DNA of 11,375 nt, from positions 1 through 11,375 of the forward strand of contig USTO01000018.1 in the NCBI GenBank assembly GCA_900557675.1, in the 5' to 3' direction. The number at the start of each line of letters is the position of its first letter. The stretch's first letter is position 1. The position numbers were made by a program, and so were the translations under genes. Of this stretch, positions 7,164 to 11,375 are shown piece after piece. This DNA comes from an uncultured Mollicutes bacterium (GTDB lineage Bacteria; Bacillota_I; Bacilli_A; RF39; UBA660). The notes below the pieces were generated by a model that was given only the letters and a program-made list of their open reading frames with translations, ran no database searches and was not told the DNA's origin.

Positions 7164-7748
7164 ATGATGAAATATTTGCTAAGGGCTAATGAAAAGATGA
7201 AAGAACTTGGTTTATTTGATAAATATGTTGGGTGTTATCCAATGCTTAAAGTTAATGATGATAAGCTTAATGTTATTGTATATTTTGCGGATGATGGTGT
7301 AGATGTATGGGATAAGGATGTTTATGTAGATGCTAAGTATGAGGTTTTAATAGATATTAAAACAGAAGATATTATTTCTTATGGAGAAGTTAAACCTATA
7401 AGGGCTGATAAGAATTATTATAGTTATGATGTAAGGGATAAGTATAGTGAACTTATTATGACAGATTTTACAAGAGGGGAAGAGAATGCTATTACTAATG
7501 TAAAGGGATTTAGGGAATTTTTTGTAAATAATTTGGGTAGAAAGTTAGATGTTACTTTATTTAATATTGAGGATATAGTTAAGAGTGGACGAGAGGCTTA
7601 TCTTAATTATTATTATGATGAGTTATTTGCTAAAGCATTAAGAGATTATTTAGATAATGGTGTTATTGATACGGATAGTATTAATAAGAGTTACGAAGTT
7701 ATTAAAGAATTTTATAATGGTATTAATTTTGAAGGATTACTTGGGTAA
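7164..7748 (+). CDS. Hypothetical soluble protein, unrecognised
   Basis: 194 residues, acidic and Tyr/Asp-rich, with no signal peptide, membrane segment or catalytic motif that I can identify. The first half alternates probable strands (KLNVIVYFADDGVDVWD, VYVDAKYEVLIDIKTEDI); the second half is mainly helical (GFREFFVNNLGRKLDV, AYLNYYYDELFAKALRDYL). AGGAG (7151-7155), 8 bases before ATG 7164, overlaps the end of the preceding gene, so the two are translationally linked; ATG 7167 is an alternative start. It ends 16 bases before the next promoter. A role linked to the membrane protein is plausible only because of the tight spacing. Confidence 0.7.
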   Translation: MMKYLLRANEKMKELGLFDKYVGCYPMLKVNDDKLNVIVYFADDGVDVWDKDVYVDAKYEVLIDIKTEDIISYGEVKPIRADKNYYSYDVRDKYSELIMTDFTRGEENAITNVKGFREFFVNNLGRKLDVTLFNIEDIVKSGREAYLNYYYDELFAKALRDYLDNGVIDTDSINKSYEVIKEFYNGINFEGLLG

Positions 7749-7763
7749 TTCTTTTTATATATA

Positions 7764-7792
7764 TAGAAAAAGGGGGGGAAATGTGTTATAAT
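7764..7792 (+). promoter_or_regulatory. Promoter with a G7 tract in its spacer, upstream of the transglutaminase-like gene
   Basis: TAGAAA (7764-7769), a 17-base spacer, and an extended -10, TG-T-TATAAT (7784-7792). The spacer contains seven consecutive G (7772-7778). Slippage in this run would change the -35 to -10 distance and so promoter strength. The start site is near 7799, just before AGGGGG (7805-7810). Confidence 0.6.
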
Positions 7793-7817
7793 AGGGACAG
7801 ATTTAGGGGGAAATTTT

Positions 7818-9260
7818 ATGAAGTATATTGTTAATATTATATTTAATGAAGAAGAGATATTTGATGCTACAGTTGTAGATGATTATGTTAAGGTTGATAT
7901 TCCTAGTAATCCTTTTGATAAGATAGAGGATATTTTAGATATGAATATTATTAGGAAGAAGTGTCTTGATAGGCTTATGTTATGTAGACAGTTTGAAGAT
8001 GATACGGGGAAAAAACTTGATAATAGGGGACTAGAGGCTTTATTGAAGGAAAGTAGTATAATTGATAATGTTAATGGGTATATTCTTACGGATAGTGTAT
8101 ATACTAGGGATTTTATTCTTAATAATATTAGGGATAGGTATATTTATATTAGTAATAGATTTGGTGCTAATAGGAAAGATTTTGATTTTGTTAAGGAAAG
8201 GTATGGGGATATTGATAATATTAGGTTCTATATTGAAGGGAATACTCTTAGTATTGATATTGATGAGTATAGACAGACAATAGAATATATTCAAGGGATA
8301 ATTGAATTAGTTAGTAGCCATAGGCTAAGCCCACTTGAGAAAATGTTGTATGCTTATGATATTGTTAGAGACAGGGTATATAAACTTGAAAGTGGGGATG
8401 AAAGCCCGTATAAGAGTAGGGATTTAACGCAAGTTATTGTGGGGGATAGGATTGTTTGCTCGGGATTTTCGAAGATTTTGGGGGCGGTTTTGACGGAACT
8501 TGGTATTAGGAATAAGGTGCAACTACTGCGTAATAATGTGGAGGGTAATGGTCACGCTCGGAATGTGTGCTATATTAGGGATGATAAGTATGGAGTGGAG
8601 GGCATTTACTATATGGATGCTACTTTTGGTAGTAAGAAGAGTGAAGGGGATGACGCGTATTTAAAAAATTATGAATATTTTGCAAGAAGTCAGATGGATA
8701 TGGAACTTATTACGAGGGGTATTTATAGGGATATTTCTTTTGGGGGCTTTTCAAGGAAGATGTTAGAGGATATTAGGGAGAGTCTTAATAGTGATAGTTT
8801 AAGGGGTCTTAGTCTTGATATGGTTAGGGCTATTAATGGGGTTGCTCATTTTATAGATGGTAAGTATTTGATTGCAAGGGTTATGTATGATTGTATGAGG
8901 GTTAATGAGGAGTATATGGAATATATAAGGAAGTGTGTCAAGAGGTATGGGGAGTTAATGTTTGATAATACAGAGATTGATGGATATATGTTTTTAAGGA
9001 TTTTATATAATACGAGAAAGGCTGAGTTTTATGATATTGGTGGTAAGTATTTATATGATGGTAATGATTTAATTCGAGCTGTGGTAAGGAAAGAGGAGAA
9101 GAAGTTAGAGAGATCTGTTATGGGATTTAGGATTGGTATGGATGAGAATAGTTTTATTAAGGTATGGCACGATGATGAGATGGCAAAGGAGATTAATAGG
9201 GTTAAGGTGTGCAAGGTTTTGAGGCTTGGTCTTAATAAGAAGAGGGAGTCAGGGAAGTAG
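7818..9260 (+). CDS. Transglutaminase-like cysteine protease-fold protein
   Basis: 480 residues with a transglutaminase-like core in the middle: SRDLTQVIVGDRIVCSGFSK with Cys214, then LGAVLTELGI, a GNGHARNV block with His246, and GIYYMDATFG with Asp267. This order and spacing form the Cys-His-Asp triad of the superfamily, whose microbial members are mostly peptidases or amide hydrolases acting on proteins or peptidoglycan. The N-terminal 170 residues and the helical C-terminal 200 match no family I know. There is no signal peptide or membrane segment, so it probably acts in the cytosol, unlike many relatives. AGGGGG lies 7 bases before ATG. It has its own promoter, with a G7 tract that could make expression switchable. 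The triad is clear; the substrate is unknown. Confidence 0.75.
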   Translation: MKYIVNIIFNEEEIFDATVVDDYVKVDIPSNPFDKIEDILDMNIIRKKCLDRLMLCRQFEDDTGKKLDNRGLEALLKESSIIDNVNGYILTDSVYTRDFILNNIRDRYIYISNRFGANRKDFDFVKERYGDIDNIRFYIEGNTLSIDIDEYRQTIEYIQGIIELVSSHRLSPLEKMLYAYDIVRDRVYKLESGDESPYKSRDLTQVIVGDRIVCSGFSKILGAVLTELGIRNKVQLLRNNVEGNGHARNVCYIRDDKYGVEGIYYMDATFGSKKSEGDDAYLKNYEYFARSQMDMELITRGIYRDISFGGFSRKMLEDIRESLNSDSLRGLSLDMVRAINGVAHFIDGKYLIARVMYDCMRVNEEYMEYIRKCVKRYGELMFDNTEIDGYMFLRILYNTRKAEFYDIGGKYLYDGNDLIRAVVRKEEKKLERSVMGFRIGMDENSFIKVWHDDEMAKEINRVKVCKVLRLGLNKKRESGK

Positions 9261-9320
9261 GTAATGGGCTGTTTCTATTTACCAAAAGTGTGGAAATACA
9301 CAAAAAAAGTAAATGAAAGG

Positions 9321-9349
9321 TTGATAAACTGGCAATAATGATATATAAT
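9321..9349 (+). promoter_or_regulatory. Sigma-A promoter of the AAA_14/DUF4143 gene
   Basis: TTGATA (9321-9326), a 17-base spacer and a perfect TATAAT (9344-9349). The start site would be near 9356, at the GAGGTGA ribosome-binding site (9357-9363), giving a very short leader like that of the AAA15 gene. Confidence 0.75.
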
Positions 9350-9367
9350 ATGTATTGAGGTGATATT

Positions 9368-10645
9368 GTGAAAATAGATAGAATGGACTATTTACAAAGA
9401 TTAATTGATAAGCAAGGAAATAATATGATTAAAGTAATTACTGGTTTAAGAAGATCGGGTAAATCTTATTTACTTTATAATCTTTTTAGGAAGTATCTTT
9501 TGGATAATGTAACGGATGATAAGCATATTATATATCTTGCTTTGGATTCAGAAGAAAATAAAAAATATTGGAACTCTGCTGTGCTTAATGAGTATTTATT
9601 GAGTAGGATAGAGAATGAAGAAGAAAATTATTATATTCTTTTAGATGAAATACAAAATGTTGATGATTTTGTACCAGTACTAAATGGTTTTTTGTACAAA
9701 AGTAATGTTGATGTATATGTTACAGGTAGTAATTCTAAAATGCTATCAAGTGATATAAGTACGGAATTTAGGGGGAGAGGTGATGTAATTCATTTATATC
9801 CTTTAACTTTTAAAGAGTATTTAGATGCTTATGATGGAGATAAGGATGATGCTTGGAATGATTATGTATTATATGGAGGACTACCTTATATATTACTTTG
9901 TAAAACGGAAGAAGATAAGGCGGAATACTTAAAGAATTTGTATAGGGAAACTTATTTGGATGATATAAAGGAACGAAGAAACATAAAAAATGGGCAACTT
10001 CTTAATGACATTTTAGATGTTTTATCATCACAAATTGGTTCTCTCACCAATCCGACGAGACTTACAAATATTATAAATGCTAGATACACAAGTGATAGCA
10101 AAAATAAAGGTGAAGAAGTAGTTAATAAAAATACTATTGATAATTATATTGGTTATATTGAAGATGCGTTTTTGATAAATAAGGCTCAAAGATATGATAT
10201 TAAGGGTAATCATTATATTAATTCACCATATAAATATTATTATGAGGATATTGGCCTTAGAAATGCAAGATTGAATTTTAGACAAATTGATGACGGACAT
10301 ATTATGGAAAATATAATATATAATGAGTTACTAGCACGAAGATATAATGTTGATATTGGTATTGTTGAAGCGTTTGATAAGGATGATGATAAAACAGTAA
10401 GAAAGAATTATGAAGTGGATTTTATAGTTAATAAGGGGGCTAAAAAGTATTATATTCAGTCTGCATATCAACTTACTGATGCGGCTAAAACTAATCAAGA
10501 AAAACAATCTTTAATTCATATAGGTGACTCATTTAAAAAGATTATAATAGTAAAGGATAATATTAAAACGAGAATTGATAATGATGGAATAGTTACTATG
10601 GGTATATATCATTTTCTTCTTAATAAGAATAGTTTAGATGAATAA
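9368..10645 (+). CDS. AAA_14 / DUF4143 ATPase (COG1373)
   Basis: 425 residues with the standard order of this family. An N-terminal AAA_14 domain has Walker A GLRRSGKS (26-33), Walker B YYILLDEIQNV (88-98, D93/E94), a sensor-like VTGSNSKML (118-126) and EFRGRGDVIHLYPLTFKEY (133-151). A winged-helix linker and the DUF4143 part follow. The C-terminus (HIMENIIYNELLARR, then YEVDFIV at 348-354 and YYIQSAYQL at 361-369) has the layout of a restriction-endonuclease fold, but Gln364 stands where active members carry an acidic or Lys-containing motif, so nuclease activity is doubtful. The family is common in variable regions and its role is poorly defined. The GTG start is set by GAGGTGA 4 bases ahead. 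It has its own promoter and terminator, so it is a one-gene unit, and its codon use is nearer the R-M genes than lon. Confidence 0.88.
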   Translation: MKIDRMDYLQRLIDKQGNNMIKVITGLRRSGKSYLLYNLFRKYLLDNVTDDKHIIYLALDSEENKKYWNSAVLNEYLLSRIENEEENYYILLDEIQNVDDFVPVLNGFLYKSNVDVYVTGSNSKMLSSDISTEFRGRGDVIHLYPLTFKEYLDAYDGDKDDAWNDYVLYGGLPYILLCKTEEDKAEYLKNLYRETYLDDIKERRNIKNGQLLNDILDVLSSQIGSLTNPTRLTNIINARYTSDSKNKGEEVVNKNTIDNYIGYIEDAFLINKAQRYDIKGNHYINSPYKYYYEDIGLRNARLNFRQIDDGHIMENIIYNELLARRYNVDIGIVEAFDKDDDKTVRKNYEVDFIVNKGAKKYYIQSAYQLTDAAKTNQEKQSLIHIGDSFKKIIIVKDNIKTRIDNDGIVTMGIYHFLLNKNSLDE

Positions 10646-10659
10646 TTTTATAGAAAAAG

Positions 10660-10688
10660 AGCAATCCTTAATGGGGTTGCTTTAATTT
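10660..10688 (+). terminator. Intrinsic terminator of the AAA_14 gene
   Basis: AGCAATCC (10660-10667) pairs with GGGTTGCT (10674-10681) in 8 pairs with one T-G wobble around a 6-base loop; TTAATTT follows. It begins 14 bases after the stop codon. Confidence 0.75.
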
Positions 10689-10700
10689 ATAAGTAGGTAA

Positions 10701-10732
10701 GAAAAAGTCCTAGCTACATAGTAACTAGGACT
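10701..10732 (-). terminator. Minus-strand intrinsic terminator of the putative small RNA
   Basis: AGTCCTAG and CTAGGACT (10706-10713 and 10725-10732 in window terms) form a perfect 8-bp stem, extended inside by TAC/GTA. On the minus strand five T follow directly; on the + strand no T tract follows. This fixes the direction of transcription. Confidence 0.65.
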
Positions 10733-10782
10733 GCATAAACATAACTTAAAGGCAGTCTTAGCGAACGCTAAGTTTTCCTTTC
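10701..10782 (-). ncRNA. Putative small RNA of about 82 nt, unrecognised
   Basis: Read on the minus strand, a promoter is followed by GAAAGGAAAA, a compact hairpin CTTAGC-GTTC-GCTAAG, an A/T-rich middle, and a terminator hairpin AGTCCTAG...CTAGGACT with TTTTTC. GACTGC after the first hairpin can also pair with GCAGTC, whose 3' end is the left arm of the terminator, so two exclusive folds exist. No minus-strand gene lies downstream, so it is not a leader. The only ORF is MKGKLSVR with no good ribosome site. The + strand also has a hairpin plus TTTT at 10757-10776, so a + strand terminator role is the main alternative. It matches no RNA family I know. Confidence 0.5.
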
Positions 10783-10788
10783 ATTTAT

Positions 10789-10817
10789 AATATATCATTA
10801 TTTTAAGAAAATATCAA
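10789..10817 (-). promoter_or_regulatory. Minus-strand promoter of the putative small RNA
   Basis: On the minus strand: TTGATA (10817-10812), a 17-base spacer, TATATT (10794-10789). The predicted start is near 10782. Its -35 box is 8 bases from the -35 box of the divergent + strand promoter. Confidence 0.55.
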
Positions 10818-10825
10818 TAAAATAC

Positions 10826-10854
10826 TTGAAAAAAATACAAAATTTTGTTAAAAT
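10826..10854 (+). promoter_or_regulatory. Promoter of the short ORF and probably of the secreted-protein gene
   Basis: TTGAAA (10826-10831), a 17-base spacer, and an extended -10, TG-T-TAAAAT (10846-10854). The start site is near 10861. It is divergent from the small-RNA promoter. I find no separate promoter for the gene at 11114. Confidence 0.7.
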
Positions 10855-10887
10855 GGTGTTAGATTAGAGAAAGCGAGGTGCATCCCT

Positions 10888-10995
10888 ATGTTAAAGTGTA
10901 AAATAAACCCTGAATTTAATATTTATAATATAGAACAGGTGTTTGATAAAAACATAAATTTTAAAATTTTTGTTGGGGGGGGTGCATTCATTTAA
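10888..10995 (+). CDS. 35-codon leader ORF with a G8 tract
   Basis: GAGGTG (10875-10880) is 7 bases before an ATG that opens MLKCKINPEFNIYNIEQVF and ends at TAA 10993-10995 as a 35-residue peptide. Codons 30-32 are a run of eight G (10975-10982). With seven G the frame would instead run to TAG 11063-11065, giving 58 residues (ending NMSTHVL) and a stop inside the terminator stem-loop that follows. This is either a regulatory leader peptide or a small gene broken by one inserted G. The ribosome site and promoter are good; the product is unrecognised. Confidence 0.5.
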   Translation: MLKCKINPEFNIYNIEQVFDKNINFKIFVGGGAFI

Positions 10996-11000
10996 TGCAC
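10982..11000 (+). promoter_or_regulatory. Hairpin just after the G8 tract
   Basis: GTGCATT (10982-10988) and AATGCAC (10994-11000) form a perfect 7-bp stem with a 5-base loop that spans the stop codon of the short ORF. GTGCAT also occurs at 10879-10884, overlapping the Shine-Dalgarno site, so the AATGCAC arm could pair there instead and mask it. Confidence 0.4.
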
Positions 11001-11032
11001 TAATATATAATAGAAATAGTATTAAAGTTAAG

Positions 11033-11083
11033 AGATATAGCAATATGAGTACACATGTACTCTAGTTTGTTATATCTTTTTTG
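11033..11083 (+). terminator. Strong intrinsic terminator, probable attenuator of the downstream gene
   Basis: AGATATAGCAA (11033-11043) pairs with TTGTTATATCT (11067-11077) in 11 pairs with one G-T. Inside it GAGTAC (11047-11052) pairs perfectly with GTACTC (11057-11062) around ACAT. Six T follow (11077-11082). It lies only about 30 bases before the next start codon, and no promoter fits in between, so expression of that gene would need read-through. Confidence 0.8.
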
Positions 11084-11113
11084 TATATGAAAAAAAGGTA
11101 GGGAGATGGAAGT

Positions 11114-11375
11114 GTGAATAGAAGTTTTAGAGTACCCTTAAAGGAAAGTTATTTACTTATAATTATAATAGTTGGTATTTTATCATTATGTATGTATTCA
11201 TCTTTTGCGTTATTTTCTTTAGAAAAAACGACTAGCAAAGATATATTTACAATGAGGGCGGCTAGTAATATAGAAACTACTCTTAAAATTTTTGAGTATA
11301 AGAAAATAACTGTACCGGCTGGTTCTAATACTAGTGTAATGGTTAATGTAAATATATCTTTGCTAGTCGTTTTTT
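11114..11375 (+). CDS. N-terminal part of a secreted or surface protein, 3' truncated
   Basis: A GTG at 11114, 8 bases after GGGAG (11101-11105), opens an 87-codon frame still open at the window end. Residues 1-12 are basic (MNRSFRVPLKES); about 13-37 form one hydrophobic segment (YLLIIIIVGILSLCMYSSF) ending in SSFALFSL, a plausible signal-peptidase site after FA. The mature part (TTSKDIFTMRAASNIET, ITVPAGSNTSVMVNVN) looks beta-rich and resembles TasA/camelysin-like or pilin-like secreted proteins common in this type of genome, but I cannot name a family. The last 9 or so codons lie in the right arm of a perfect inverted repeat whose left arm is in the same gene, so the end of this reading may be an artefact. 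Expression appears to be gated by the terminator upstream. Confidence 0.6.
   Translation, partial: MNRSFRVPLKESYLLIIIIVGILSLCMYSSFALFSLEKTTSKDIFTMRAASNIETTLKIFEYKKITVPAGSNTSVMVNVNISLLVVF
11223..11375 (+). repeat. Perfect 29-bp inverted repeat, arms 95 bases apart, at the window edge
   Basis: The arm 11223-11251 (begins AAAAAACGACTAGC) is the exact reverse complement of 11347-11375 (ends GCTAGTCGTTTTTT). The right arm stops exactly at the last base, so the repeat may continue beyond. Both arms lie in the coding frame of the secreted protein. Explanations are an assembly edge where the graph folds back on itself, an invertible segment, or a long-armed hairpin with a T6 tail. Confidence 0.85.

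Noticed and set aside
7751..7772. CTTTTT...AAAAAG hairpin as a terminator after the 194-aa gene
   Set aside because: The stem is A/T only, no T tract follows on the + strand, and it overlaps the -35 box of the next promoter.
10645..10790. Fst-type (type I) toxin-antitoxin pair using the small RNA as antitoxin
   Set aside because: No short hydrophobic toxin ORF faces the RNA; the + strand gene ending there is the AAA_14 ATPase with its own terminator.
1..11375. CRISPR array, tRNA, rRNA or transposase genes
   Set aside because: I found no regularly spaced repeats, no tRNA or rRNA signatures, and no transposase or integrase motifs.

Overview
The window looks like part of the chromosome of a low-GC member of the Bacilli, most likely an uncultured gut lineage close to the Mollicutes (RF39-like). 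The evidence is the strong A+T richness, the G-over-C excess on the coding strand, Shine-Dalgarno sites of the GGAGG/GAGGTGA type, good sigma-A promoters, and the Bacillus-type gene pair ylbD-ylbE. TGA, TAA and TAG all end genes, so the code is the standard bacterial one and not the Mycoplasma code. Every protein gene lies on the + strand; the one minus-strand unit I can support is a putative small RNA.

Region 1 (1-348) is the 3' end of a surface protein with a C-terminal C-type-lectin-like (DUF6273-like) fold. Its ligand-binding part is a C-rich, A-poor island full of NNC codons, the signature expected of the variable region of a diversity-generating retroelement. No reverse transcriptase or template repeat lies in the window. 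Region 2 (349-3731) holds a probable terminator, a promoter, a 14-codon leader ORF, the ATP-dependent protease gene lon, and ylbD-ylbE, closed by an intrinsic terminator.

Region 3 (3746-6705) is a small defence island. It has a stand-alone COG1106-type (AAA15) ATPase whose promoter overlaps a perfect 12-bp inverted repeat, then a type II restriction-modification pair: a C5-cytosine methyltransferase and a clear homologue of R.HinP1I (GCGC). The two R-M genes overlap by 11 bp. Region 4 (6721-9260) holds a membrane-anchored protein and a soluble protein, neither recognised, then a transglutaminase-like protein whose promoter spacer contains a run of seven G.

Region 5 (9321-10689) is an AAA_14/DUF4143 ATPase with its own promoter and terminator. 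Region 6 (10701-11375) carries a pair of divergent promoters. The leftward one makes a putative small RNA of about 82 nt. The rightward one makes a leader with a short ORF interrupted by a G8 tract and then a very strong terminator, just upstream of a secreted-protein gene that runs off the window. One readable model is a phase-variable attenuator: losing one G would carry ribosomes into the terminator hairpin. The window ends in a perfect 29-bp inverted repeat, which may be biology or an assembly edge artefact.

Overall this is a housekeeping backbone (lon, ylbDE) interleaved with defence genes and surface proteins, the latter bearing marks of diversification or switching.
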